Shown here in pieces: positions 43,767 to 56,100 of a stretch of 64,000 nt of DNA. The notes beneath the pieces were generated by a model that saw only the letters and a list, made by a program, of their open reading frames with translations, was not told the DNA's origin and searched no databases. Each line of letters starts with the position of its first letter. Position 1 is the first letter of the stretch. Position numbers and translations under genes: made by a program. The DNA is from Pelecanus crispus (taxonomy: Eukaryota > Chordata > Aves > Pelecaniformes > Pelecanidae): assembly GCF_030463565.1 (NCBI RefSeq), contig NC_134643.1:1560001-1624000 (forward strand), given 5' to 3'.

Positions 43767-43976
43767 CATAGAATCATAGAATCATCGAATCGTTTAGGTT
43801 GGAAAAGACCCTTAAAATTATCCAGTCCAACCATTAACCTAACACTACCATGTCCACCACTAAACCAGTTAAGGGTAGAGTAGTAATTTCATGTTTCCTG
43901 GCTTGGTGGCTGGATTATTTTTAATGAAAGTAAAAACTAGGAATCATTAAGGTTGGAAAGGATCTCTAAGATCACA
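43767..43976 (-). mobile_element. Composite CR1 tail, short copy (SMKR1 intron 2)
   Basis: Same order as at 23.95 kb in the same orientation: tail octamers and 3' end, spacer with CATGTTTCCTGGCTTGGTGG and AATGAAAGTAAAAACTAGG, then about 40 bp of the second CR1 3' end before truncation. Confidence 0.9.
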
Positions 43977-45017
43977 AGGTGTTGCTTCTGACAAAATTTG
44001 CAATGCTGTGCTGTAGCTTGTTAGGTTCCCACGCTTCAGGAACCCCTGCTCTAGGTTGTGCTCGAATGTGTGAGCTGACTGCAGCTTACCAATGCTGCAT
44101 ATCATGAGAGACAGGAAACAGAAGACAAGACAGTTGCTGACAATGATTGAGAACTTTTAAAACCTGGAGGTCAGAGGTATCTGCTGCAGGGGGACAGCAG
44201 GAGCAGTGAGGCTGCTCTAGACAGAAGGCATTCCCTGGTTCTCACTACAGACTTAGCAGCTTGCCCTTACCGGTAAGCACCTTTTTTTATTCTGAAACAT
44301 CAGCTACAGGCCAAATTCTGACCAGGAACTTAATTTTGCTCACAACATCCACCAGTGACCCTGCTGGGAGTGTATAAACAGAGGGTGTGATTCAGGTGAC
44401 TGGCTGAAAAATGTGACATAAGCATCTACTCTGTGAAGTGTGCACATTCCAGCACGTGAAGTATTCAACGCATTCTATCCAATTAAGGTCTGCAAAAAAG
44501 GCTTGTTGCCTTCTCTAATATATGCCTGAGTTCAAGTAGTTTGCAGTCTGCATGGCTGAAGGTTTAGGAAACAATCTGCCATCAGCTGCAGCTTGCACTC
44601 TCTATTTTCTGTCTTTTTTTCCTTCTGTGGATATTGGTTCTGTGTGTTTTATATAGAACTCCTGACTTTTTTTTTTTGTTTGTTTCCTTTTACCTGTACA
44701 TATTCCTTCACATTGTGGTCTCAGCGGATTCCGAAGATTGTACACCTGATTGTGTTCTCATACCTCAAAGCACAGTGTTTTTCTCTTTTGCACTTAACAC
44801 TACTGAGCTGTAAAGGGACTCTTTAGAATTCATACCATGAAAAATATGCTATGTATACTGCCTTCCCCTAGTTTATGCCCAGCTGATAGTTACATGTGGC
44901 CTTTCTGGCTGTATCTGTGCTAATTCTTTCTAATGAAGCACTTGGATCTGTTTAATTGCAGTGTGCAAAACTTGGCAAATAACAGAAGTAGATGGGCAGA
45001 TGCATGAAATGACTCGG

Positions 45018-45333
45018 TGTGTACTGAAAGGGGGACAATCGTTGTAGCAAGGCCTGTTGTGACAGGACAAGGAGTAATGGATTTAAACTGAAGAAGAATA
45101 GATTTAGACTGGATATAAGGAAGACTTTTTTTTTACAATGAGGGTGGTGAAGCACTGGCACAGGTTGCCCAGAGAGGCAGTGGAGGCCCCATCCCTGGAA
45201 TCATTAAAGGCCAGGTTGGACGGGGCTCTGAGCACCCTCATCTGGTTAAAGCTGTCCCCTGCTCACTTCACGGGGTTGGGCTGGATGAGCTCTAAAGGTC
45301 CCTTCCAACCCAAACCATTCTATGATTCTATGA
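45018..45333 (+). mobile_element. CR1 LINE 3' fragment (SMKR1 intron 2)
   Basis: Reads GCAAGGCCTGTTGTGACAGG, GGTGGTGAAGCACTGGCACA, GGGTTGGGCTGGATGAGCTC and ends CCATTCTATGATTCTATGA. Same older group as the copies in STRIP2 intron 9, opposite orientation. Confidence 0.92.
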
Positions 45334-46339
45334 AAGTGCTCTTGGCATTGGACCAGAGATCAAATACTTTCAGTCACTCGTGATGTGTAAATATTCCTGG
45401 TCAGCCTTTTCTCTGGGACTAGCTGTCACTCCATCCTTGACATTCCTGGGACACTACCCACCTTCTGGCTCTGTGTTGCCATCACCATTTTCCTGTCTAC
45501 GCAGCGGTAATGAGAGATCCCTCCGGGTCCTTGACCCGGTTTCTGTTGCTCAATACCTGGAGGCAGCGTCTTCCACACAGACACGCTCCAGGCTTGTTGC
45601 AAGGAGTGGCCAGGATGGGTGAGAAAACAATGCAGGGGGTGAATCAGACTCTGACAAATCCCTCTCAGGGGCAAGAGGCTGGGTGTTCAGGCACCAGTGC
45701 TAATCAGCTGGAGTTAACAGGAGTATTTTTTTGGCCAGCTCTAGGGCTTCAGTGAATCTTGGCAACACCTCCTTCCTACATACAAAATGGCAGAGCTGCT
45801 GCTTAGGTTCGTGTTACCACTAACGGTAGAAGAGCAAGTGTATCACAGAGCCCTGAAAGGGCCACAGCTGTAGAAGGGAGACCTGCTTTTCTGGTTTGTG
45901 ATCCAGAGTCACAAGCTGACACGCAGTAGTGGATGAACACATAACATAGGCTTAGTTTACCTTAGGACTATATCATAATGCATTCATTAAAAAAAAATCA
46001 ATTGAAAAGATTGTATGATTTCCATTGCGCACAAACCTTTTTTTAGCCAGAGAGAAGCACAGGGGAACACCAATTAGCTCTGTCTGATGGTCTTAGAGAT
46101 TCTTACAGCCTATAGAGCAAATATGAATTTGGTGAAAGTGTATTAACACTTGTGAGTCCATATATAAAATCACCACAAAGTACAGGAGTCTGTGGTGAGG
46201 GGCTCTGAGCTAATACTGCGAGCCGGGACTAAGATGCCATGAAACCGCTGTTCCGGGATGTCTTGGGATCCTCTACCCAGAAGCAAGACTGTAAACACGC
46301 AGGACTGAGTGTTTTTTTGTGGTCATTTTTTCTCTGCAG

Positions 46340-46543
46340 GCAGTTAAAAGTAGCAAACCCAAGCGTCGCAAAGGCAAAAGCTCCAAAAAGAAAGAAAAGA
46401 AGGTGGTGAAGGAAGTGGATATCCTCAGCCCATCTGCTATGCTCAACGCTTACTACATCTGCCACAACGCCCCTGCCTGCTTGGAGTTCCGGGGCTTTCC
46501 CTGGCCCGGTGCCCCCAAAAAGAAGGGGAAGAAAGGCAAGTAA
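46340..46543 (+). CDS. SMKR1: SMKR1, small lysine-rich protein 1 (main coding exon)
   Basis: After acceptor TCTCTGCAG the exon encodes 67 residues to TAA at 46541-46543; with the ATG of exon 2 the protein has 68 residues. It is Lys/Arg-rich at both ends around the family core [19 protein letters not shown], then [19 protein letters not shown]. Human SMKR1 shares the VDILSP-AML--YYI-HN and RGF-WPGAPK pattern and lies between STRIP2 and NRF1, as here. The molecular function is not established; no membrane segment or signal peptide is seen. AATAAA lies 229 bp downstream. Confidence 0.92.
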   Translation, partial: AVKSSKPKRRKGKSSKKKEKKVVKEVDILSPSAMLNAYYICHNAPACLEFRGFPWPGAPKKKGKKGK

Positions 46544-46771
46544 CTGGGTGGCCGGAAAGGCAAAGGACTCAGTGAAAACCAAGAAGAGACTTTTTTGCAG
46601 ATTAGACTCGTACTGACCTCTCCAGTGGTTAGCTCAAATATTTTGCCATAATCGCTGTTGTGTCCGTACAAAGACACTCTTATTATAGCTCAAGCCTAGA
46701 GTGACAAATGGTAAGTGACACTGTGCCATTGTAATTTCAGCTGTGGCCCTTCACCCTCCGGTTCTGTGTGC

Positions 46772-46777
46772 AATAAA
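46772..46777 (+). terminator. SMKR1: SMKR1 polyadenylation signal
   Basis: AATAAA in GTGCAATAAAGCATTG, about 230 bp after the SMKR1 stop, the first canonical signal downstream. Confidence 0.7.
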
Positions 46778-49700
46778 GCATTGCGTCTCAGCAGTCTGAA
46801 GGGTTTGGGGTGGGGTTTGCTTTACTTGTACCGCTGCCGTTCTTTTACAGATGGGACATGCTCCCCAGTAGTGTTGGTGTACCTCCAGCTGTTGGAAACT
46901 TGAGCTCAGAAAGTGGATACCATGATAAGATTGACGGCGTTAAATACGATTTCTATAACATCAGCTTATCTGTGTGAGAGTCACCCAGCGCTCCCTCTCT
47001 GGGTCAGCAGAGCCATGCAATGCCATTTGCGTGTCTGGGTGATTCATCCCATTCTAAGGGAAACTACATTTGGTCAGATAAGCAGTACTTGAAGCTCCCG
47101 TGACTGTACCGCCAGCTCTCCTTTGGCTGTAGGGAAAATCTGGAGATCTAGCTTAGATGTTGGCAGCGATGCTGTGTTACACAGTTAGAGGTGATGATGA
47201 ACCCCCCTCCCCAACCAGGTCTTCCCTTACAGTAATTGGTCTTAGTCCAAACATCCTGGCTAGAGACCACAAGCTTTGTGTTACAGTTCAGAGTTGTTTC
47301 GCTCCGTTTCCTCCACGTGTGTTTAATGCAGCCCTCGGTAAACTGTGAAGCAGCATGTCAAGCAAAGCTGTACATCTCTCCCAGATTCCTACACTGACTG
47401 GAAGGATGCAGTAGAGTGACTGGGAGGAGTGAGGATGTGTCATGAACTGAGGCAGGCTGTGGAGAGATGGGAAGGAGTACAAAAGGGCTGGAATCTTGGA
47501 GAAAGAGTTGGGAAAAGAGAATCTGCAGTGGGCTAGAGCTACTATAAGGGGAGATATCCCAGTTCTCTGGGGTACCCGCGGGGCCATGAGCATGCAAGAC
47601 TGCTCTCTACACCAAGCAGCACTGTGACGTGCGCAGGAAGTGTCACATCAGAGTTTCAGTTGGTTTCTCAGGGCTGAACATCTGCGGTGCCGATCCAGCA
47701 GAGCAGCGAGCTGGCTCTTGAGGCCGTTTCTGATTGACTTAACTGCAGGAGGAGGTGCAGCACTTTTCCGACTTCCAGGTAACTTTATGTTACAGATAAC
47801 AGAACAGTCAATTATAATGGGATGGACCCAAACTGATAAGGCCTGTAAAGCCTTATGCTGTTTCTCCAGGCTTAAAATGTTCCCTCTATGAAGAGGTCTT
47901 GACCAGGTAAAATCATACTTCTGTGGCATTGCTTGTAGGCCAACTACTGTCATTATGTAGGCTACTGCACTACACTGAATCTATTACATCTACATGTCAA
48001 GAAAATCATGGTGGGTGTCCCGTCTCCTTGCTAATTAGTCTGCAGTTGGCACGTTCTGCTGAATCAGAGATGTGGTTTGCAGTACCAGTTTGTTTTATGT
48101 TGTGCATTGTCGTGTCTTCCTCGGCGTTTATGCGTGTTCTTGCTTCCCCATCACCCACCAGGAAGTCTCTGGTCACAGCATATACTTGCAACTATTTCCT
48201 CCAAGTATCAGTGTTCTAAAGCAAGAGCTCTCTTGTGACCTCTGTATTTAGCATCTCAAGCGAAACATTTAAAAAAGTAAATTTGAAAAAAAAAAAAAAA
48301 AAATCCTTCCCTTTTTGTATATTTACTACACAGCTTTAAGGGACATGTTTCCGAGCACTGAGGTAGGACTGCTTAACATCATGGGGCAGCCCCCCACCAT
48401 CGCTGTCAGTTTGGGTCCCAGGGTCAGTTTGCAGGAGAAGTTAAGAGCAGTACAATCTCTTGCCAAGATGAAGAACCCAGTTTAACAGCAATTGCACTCA
48501 GAGCAGCTGTTTGGGGAAGGAACTTCCTTCTGGGCAACTTATTCTCCAGCTACCTATCGCAGCATCGTGCGCAGTTTCCTCTGAAGCAGCTGTTATCTGA
48601 CTGGTGCGGGAGACAGCGTGCCACACAAGACAGGCAAGTGGTCTGATCTGATACGACCGTTACAAGTAAGCGAAGCCATTTTTACATCTGTGATAGGCTG
48701 GAGCTACAATGATTTAAAGACTCCAAAGCAAAGTTTTAGTACGCAAAAGTTACTGGAACAAATAGTGAAATAGCATTATATGTTTTCTCTTTTTAAAAAA
48801 AAAAAAAAAAAATCTGATTTCTGCATGATGCAATTGAGCACACCAGATGGTGACCAGTGAAGTGCAAAGGACAAAGACTCCGCTTTCTAGTGTATCTGAA
48901 AAGTTGCCATTCATTTCTTTGACAACAGAAGAGAAAACCCTTCCAACCATCCCTAACTGAAAAACGAAACTTCCCCCCCCCCCCCTTTTCCCCTTTTACC
49001 TCTCTCACGCCTTGATCCATCTCAATTTTGCATGTAATTCAGGCTCCCTGGTGGTTAGTAAAGACCAACAGACATCTCTAAAGGAACGTTTGGACTTTAA
49101 ATGGCTCGATTCTCTATTTGAATGTGTTGCTTCAGAGTGCCGCAGGCTGTGCTGCTGACTTCTAAGGGAGAGTCTTTGGCTCAAGTGGACGTGACTTTAC
49201 AGGGAGTCTCCGCTGCTGCGGGATGCCACTTGCAGATATTTCCGTTTTATCACAACCTGTAAGAGTTTGATTCTAGGATGGGCGTTTCTGCCTGCTGGGG
49301 TGCAGACCTTATAAGCTGAGTTTGTGATGAATAAAGCTTGTTCTGCTCAGATTCGCGAAGAATCTTTTGAGGGGAAACTGCAAGCTGGAGAGGCCCTTTG
49401 CTTTATGGGCACAGTGCAAGGGAACTTCGCGGCGTTATGTGCGTCATCTCTTGCAGGGAGTTACATTTTTCTAGCATTAGGGCTTCCTTCGTTTTGCTGT
49501 TACCGAGCAGTCGTGCACAGCGTGCCACTTTGGGTATGTGAGGTTAACGTTTCCTGTAGGAAGTTGTATACCAAAGCGCCGCTGTTAAAAATACACTGGG
49601 TGTTGTTGTGCGCGTTGTTGTGGGTGGGGTGGAGTGGTGGGGAGGGGAGAGTCACAAGACTGTTATGTGATGTGAGTGATGGCTATATATATACAAAAAA

Positions 49701-52008
49701 AAGTTTAAAAAAAGATATTATTCACCACATGTGGTATTAGAATATTTCAAGCTGTATGTGAGCAGCTTCCCTTCTTTACTCTTTCCTTAAGTCAGTGTTT
49801 CTGTATTGCCTAGTATCTCCTAGCACATTATTTTCACACTAAGAAAAGCACTGTGGATCTTTAGGATACATAAGAAAGGTTTGAGAAGTGGCATGTATCC
49901 TTTTGTCTCATTTTAAGAAATGCCCTGGCTGTTATTTCCCATCTTCAGGTGAGGACATCTGGGGAGTCTTTTGCTCATAAATGGTACCTCCATAATGAAG
50001 AGGTTACTATGGTGAATTTTTAAAGAAAAACTTTAATCCAAAAGGCATATTACATGGCACTAAATAGTGTCAGCAGAAGTAAATAAAACAAAGTTTTCAG
50101 TAGGTTAACTCCTGTCTCATTTGCTCATTTGTCACTGTCTCGGTTCCCCACTGCCACTTCAGATGTCCTCCAGGACCAAAGAGAATCCAATTTTACTGTC
50201 TTTTTTTATAAGCCTCTCTCTTTCAAGCTTCCTGTTTATGATAAAAAAAGGCACAAGTCATTTTTTTTTTTCCCTCTCTTTTGCTAGTAAGTGTCATACA
50301 AAAGACCAGAAGCAGCAAAAGATTAGAACTTACAGAAACAGTTGTTCTCTGAGAAGTGCTGTCTAGGTACCATGACACCTGCCAGTATTGATGTCTTCGA
50401 TTTCAAATACTGGCATGATTTTTCTTACATCCTAGTGCCCTTATCCTCTATGTAATTATCCAGTTACTGGTAGTTTTCTGGAGGTATTTGGTGAATTCAG
50501 GAGTCCTGCTTCTTGCAGATGCTTTTGATGTCTCCTTAGAGGAAGCTTACAGTGCCTTCCCACCCCGACAGCCTCAGACCATAGGTTAGTCATAATAGAA
50601 TCCTGGGGAGAAAACACCTTTTTCCTTGACTTTTTTTGGTTTAGGCTGCACATAATTTTGTTAAAGGTAAGAAATATTTAGTTCTTTTAAAATAAAAGAT
50701 AGTCCTTTAAGTCTGTAGTGTTCCTTCTAGGTTATTGCTATATGGCTTCAGGAGAAATAACCAAAGCGATTTCTTTTATTTACTGTTAAGGTCTGACACA
50801 TTCAAAACTAAGCTGAAGTAAACTGAGTGTGAAATCTTTTTTATGCAAAAGACTGCTTTAGTATCAGCATTTCTCCCAATTGTCTTCTAGCTGTAATTGG
50901 CACTAAAAGAGAGAAATGTTTAAGAAAAATGAGGAAAGTATTTAATGCAACACATGGTTACAACGGCTGCCTTGGAATGGCTGTGATTATATGCCATGAA
51001 GGCATATTTCCTTTTTTTTTCCTTCCAAGTTTGCTCTTGGGTGGAAATGCTTGAACCAAATGCTTTAAAAGTTCACCTGCAATTACTGCTGAATGTTAGA
51101 ATATTTTTAATAGCTGAAATTGCAAGTGATAGGCCAAGTGCTCCTACAATCTAAAAGGAGGCCCTTTTTTAATGTTAGCAGGTAGACCGGAGTGCACGGG
51201 TTATATGAAGAAAGCAAAAATGCTTAATGCCGTTTAGTGCAAGTTGAAAATTACATTTAACTTCAGAAAATCTTTGTCTGTCTCAGGGTGATTCAGATAG
51301 GTCATACATCTCTTGGGGGCACTTTTCCCACATCATTTAATAGGAAGAGCCTGTTCTGTGAAGTACGAAGATAACCAGCCTGAGCGAAGAGTTCTCCATG
51401 CATACTGAGATGTTAAAGCAGAAGCTACAAAGCTGATGTTTGAATTACAAGTTGTATTGGTGAAGCAATTAGTTACAATAATTTTTCTTGAGTTTTCTCA
51501 GTGGTGATATGGTCAACACACTTGAAAGAGACTTTAAACATGGGTCGTCTCACCTGGCTGTGCATGTGTCTATAGCATAGCTATCTCTGCCTGAGCTAGT
51601 CATACTGGGATCTCCTTATAGCTAAAAAGGAGATGGGAAGCAGGCATGTGAGGCATGACCACTACTGGACCAAAAAGTCTGATGTTTCTTTTTCACATTT
51701 ATGGCAAACTGCTCATTCGTTAACAGTATTTTGTTCCTGGAAAAATTAATTTACTATCTATGACTTTTTTGACCTCTCTTGGTCTGAAAAAAATGTTTGT
51801 GGAATAAATCTGCCCCCAAATCCTCATCCGATCTGACGGATGTACTACCGCAATACATGATGTAGCACTTTGCGTGTTGAATACACAGTTACAACTACTT
51901 GGATTGCTCATTGCATAGCAGGAATGATCTGGCTCCCTTCTTGTTTACACAAAATGTTGTCTGTGATAGCTTCTATGGGTTTCTTTTCATGGCATTTTCA
52001 TATAAATG

Positions 52009-53150
52009 TTATGTAGGTTGATCAGCCTTCTTGAAACCATAATATGTTTCTGTATGGGGAGAATTTCTGTTCTGTGACATTTGCTTTTGATGATTCTGGG
52101 AGCTTCCCATCCTTGACTTAATGTATCCTTCACTACGGGTGGTTGTGGAGGAGCAAGTGGGAATGCTTTGCGTGTATAAGATGGACTTTTTGTCATCAGA
52201 GAAGGGGAAGGGCCTGTTGAGGATATCTATTTCATGTCTGTACAGTTTGATTGGGTTGTAAGCAGATTTTGTCAAGCCCAGATTTTGCCAAGCAGAAGTG
52301 GAGGCTGGATCACAAGTGGTGTAGATGAATGATGTCATGGTCCTAGTTTTCTTAATTTGACCTTTCTATGGAAAGTGAATTGTCTTGCAACATCAATTGC
52401 TTCATAAGAGAGCTTCACAAGGAGAGTTATGGTTGGTTTAAAGCTTCTGACATGACTTGCAATCTGTTTATTGGCAACAACCCAATGCTTGAAGAAATGA
52501 AAGGAAGAAAATGCCAACCCTTGTGAAATCACTGCTTTTTCTAATACTACTGATAGTATTGCCTCCTCTAGTGATCTCAATTTTGTAATCTCACCTTGTG
52601 CTTCGATTCTTCAAGGTAAGTAATGTTTCCTTTATTATTTAAAGCTGAAGCGCACAGACCTAGTGAAACAGGCATCTTCTGCTGGGGTATTTCGGAGTTT
52701 CTAAGCAGGACACTCTTTGTCTTATTCCAGTAATAACTGTTGAGCTTGCCATGGCTGAAATGGTGTCCTTGAAAGCAAGAGTCCTTCTTCTGTCACCTGT
52801 TGTTTTGGTTCCTGAGATACTTTATCCAGGAAGCCTGGCACCTTCTGAAAATAGATATAATATTTTGGGCGTACCTGATAATTATAGCTTGCCCTTTGGG
52901 AACCGTCCAAGAAGTAGCTCTGTCTTCTTAGAAGTGTACATGTTTTTATCGATTCCTCATCCTTTTCCATTGTCTTGCGTGTGTGGCTTGCATACTTTCT
53001 GTTGCCGTCACCAGAAAGCAGATAGCAGAATAGGAAACATTTCAAGCTCTTAACACTGGCAGTTGATACTTCGGTTTTCTTGTGCAGAACCACGGTTAGG
53101 GTCTGTTGCAATGCTTTGGCAGGTCTTAAAAGTTCTTCACAACCGGGCAT
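52009..53150 (-). other. Cluster of open frames, possible decayed gene (unidentified)
   Basis: On the minus strand three open stretches follow one another: 53150-52722 (142 codons), 52580-52335 (81 codons, same frame) and 52338-52009 (109 codons, whose ATG overlaps the preceding TGA as ATGA). I recognise no domain. The + strand offers a rival reading: donor CAAG/GTAAGT at 52615 and acceptor TTATTCCAG at 52730 join two in-phase open segments, with 107 codons open to 53053. Either may be chance. No function is proposed. Confidence 0.12.
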
Positions 53151-56100
53151 TGCAAGCTTACTTGGAAGAGGACATCAGTTTTAATAGTTTGTGAGATTTC
53201 AGACTGGTGACCTCCTGGGGGTGTCTCTGGTGAGCTTCACAGTGTCTCTTGAAATGTCCCAGGGTTGTTCAGCTCTCAGGCAGCTCCAGGACTGTTCCCA
53301 TGCCTACACGTGGCAGAGCTGTGCTAGTTCCGACCTTATCGGTAGTCATAACCCATAGTTCATGACTGTCTTTACAATAATTTTTCATGACGTAAGGATT
53401 GTTATGTCTCCCTTCTCTTAAAATTCCTTCCTTTCAGCTCTTTAGGGTAAGAAAGCACACTACTTTCAGCCTTTCGTTCCTATGTTACATTTTTTAAACC
53501 TGTTATTCTTGTTGTTTTCCTCCATGCTTCACAATGCTACTGCTTCATCAGCACAAGGTGACAATTAACACCTCCGACGTGCAGTTTCTTTTCTCACATG
53601 TTGCTACACGAGAGTCATAAAATTGAGGCTCCTGGAATTAATCTCCCCTAAATCTAAATGTCTGCATCAATGCCTGGACTAGTTGTCTAGATTCTTTAGT
53701 TCATATAGTAAGAGTTCAGGATGCGATTCTCTGATTAAATGTATGCAGAGGCTTAAAAGCAGCTCAGGGTGTCTTGTTTAGGTACAGGAACCCACATCTA
53801 GTGAGATCTATCCCACTCTCTGTGATATATGTAATATTTTACTGAAAAAAAACAAATGCAAGTTTAGTGTGGGTCCAGAAATGTAAGTTCTTCACAAAGT
53901 GATGAATCCAGGGACACCAAACGGCCATAGCTGGGGACCCTAAGGAATTTGGGCTAAAGGCCATAAAAATGAGTATAAAAAAACTTGAAAACTTCTGTGA
54001 CTCTGGTGTCTTGGATGATGAGGGTAAAACTGCGTGAGATATTATCTCTGCCTAATCTTCTGTTAAAAGGAAACCACCCAGCCTGCGCTTTTTGGGTATC
54101 CCTGTTCAGGCAACAAACACACTTCCCGACTTCAGCTCGGTGGTGTCTGAGACGCGGAGGAGTGGAGTAGAGCTAGACAGTTCCTCGGAGGGGAAGCGCA
54201 GTCGTCTTGAGCTTATCACTCCTGCACAGTTGTAAACTCAGCCCTGCTCACTCTCACTAATAATAGCCAAGTGTAATTGTGTTCAGATGGCTAGCCCAGC
54301 CAGGGGAAAATCGCCTTGCCTGTTATGCAGTTTAGGCGAAATTGCCTTGAGTAATGAAGAAAAGCAAATCATAAATATCCAACTCGGTGTAATCAGTCTT
54401 CAGTGACTGCTTGGGGAATTTATTTCCCTAAGAAAAGCAGATTGGACCTGAACAAGGACCTCACAATGAGCAGATTCGCAGCCCTGTACAAAAGGCGTTG
54501 CAACAGCACGTTAGTTGGAAGCACTGTATGCTACAGTCTGCGTTAGGAAGACGGCAGCTGGTCTAAGGAGGTGTCACCCGGGGGCTGGGCTTGCAGGCTC
54601 GCCGGAGCAGTGCTGGCCACAGCCAACCCTGCCAGCTTTGTCCCGCAATCGAGGACTGGGATTGTCAGGTGCTCCAGCAGCAGTGCAGTGCTGGTACAGG
54701 ACAAGCCTCAGCACGGAAATTAGATACTCGAGTCAGGCTACCCCTGTCGTAAGAAACGATTTTAAAAAAAAAAAAAAAAAAAAAAATTCATCAGTGTGTT
54801 TGGAAATAAGTAAGCTTCAGGCAAAACATGGGGATAGGAGAGGAAAGCCTTCCTGCCAACAAGTTCCCAGCTCATTTCTTCCTTTTTTAGTCTCATCTTT
54901 GTCTCCCCGTTAACTGTTTTTGCTGTAAAATCTACTGTAGTTTGGTGCTTAGCTGCAAGGAACATTGCAACGGGCACTGAAAAGCTATACATAATAGCCT
55001 AAGTGGGCTCTTACGTGCCATTCTCTCTCTGTAGTTGTTAGTTACTGCTGTTTCACAGAGATGAGAAAATGGCACTCATCCAGCACTCCGTCTTTTATTT
55101 CTAAATACTCTGGGTACTGGCAGAATAGAAACAATTAATCACCAGTTATGAGAAGCAGCGAAGAGGCCGGCTGCTGCAGGGCAAGCCCAAAATCCAGACA
55201 GCTTTTAGTTACTGGTTGCTGCAGAAGAGGAACAAGGAAAGCTGCTGTCCCCAAGACACGTCATGTTATCACTGGTGTTGCTGCACATTCAGACCCCATT
55301 TTTTTCTATAATCATATGCCAAAACAAGGGTCTCGGCCGCAATCTTGGGTATCTTCTAGATCTTCACACCATGCAACCTTTCTCCCTGCTGACGAGAGAC
55401 AAGAGGTCTCCAGAGCCCGTAGCACAGATCCCCTTTCTGCTGTAACCCTGCCTGCTCCTAAGGGAAATTGTTTGAGGCTTGAGGCTGTCCCAGAGCACTG
55501 CTGGTCCAGGCAAGTATCCAAAGCAGAACTTCAAAAATAGGCAGCAGAGCCCTAAAATCATTTATTACGGTCCAAGAAAAAAAAAAATCTTGAAATTAAC
55601 TGTTGACTGTTTGCTTTCCATACTAGGGTTTTTCACTGGTGCAATTATGAGTGTGCGCCGGCTCTGCGTGGTGATGCCAAAGAGCTATAAAAAAGGGTAA
55701 GCTCTGCAGTTAGCATTACGATATCATAGCCCAGCGAGGCCATACTGGAGACTCTGGTCTTGAGATGGCTCTCGTGGTGCTGAGCCTGAAATAGAGAAAA
55801 ATGCTCTGGACGTGTCTTTTTCACAGAGCTACTGGCAATCTGGGAAAGAGCCTGAATATATTAAATAAGAAGCCGCCTGGAGAACTGGAATTATACGGGA
55901 AAAATGCCTCCTTCTCTCTCTAATACCTGGCAAAGCTAATCACATTATCTTCAGCCTCTTCACTCTGTCCCACATTGCACTGTAACACTGGATAACTTTA
56001 GATGCTTCTCATACTCTGTGCAGAAAAACGGCAATGTCAGTGTTTGCAGAACTTGACCAAACTGTATTTGAACAGAAGGAGTGAAAATAAGCTGAAAATA

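Noticed and set aside
50519-50584. Exon-like segment with acceptor TTCTTGCAG and donor GTTAGT, open in one frame (DAFDVSLEEAYSAFPPRQPQ)
   Set aside because: 22 open codons between chance splice-like sites is expected in this much DNA; no partner exons or family match.
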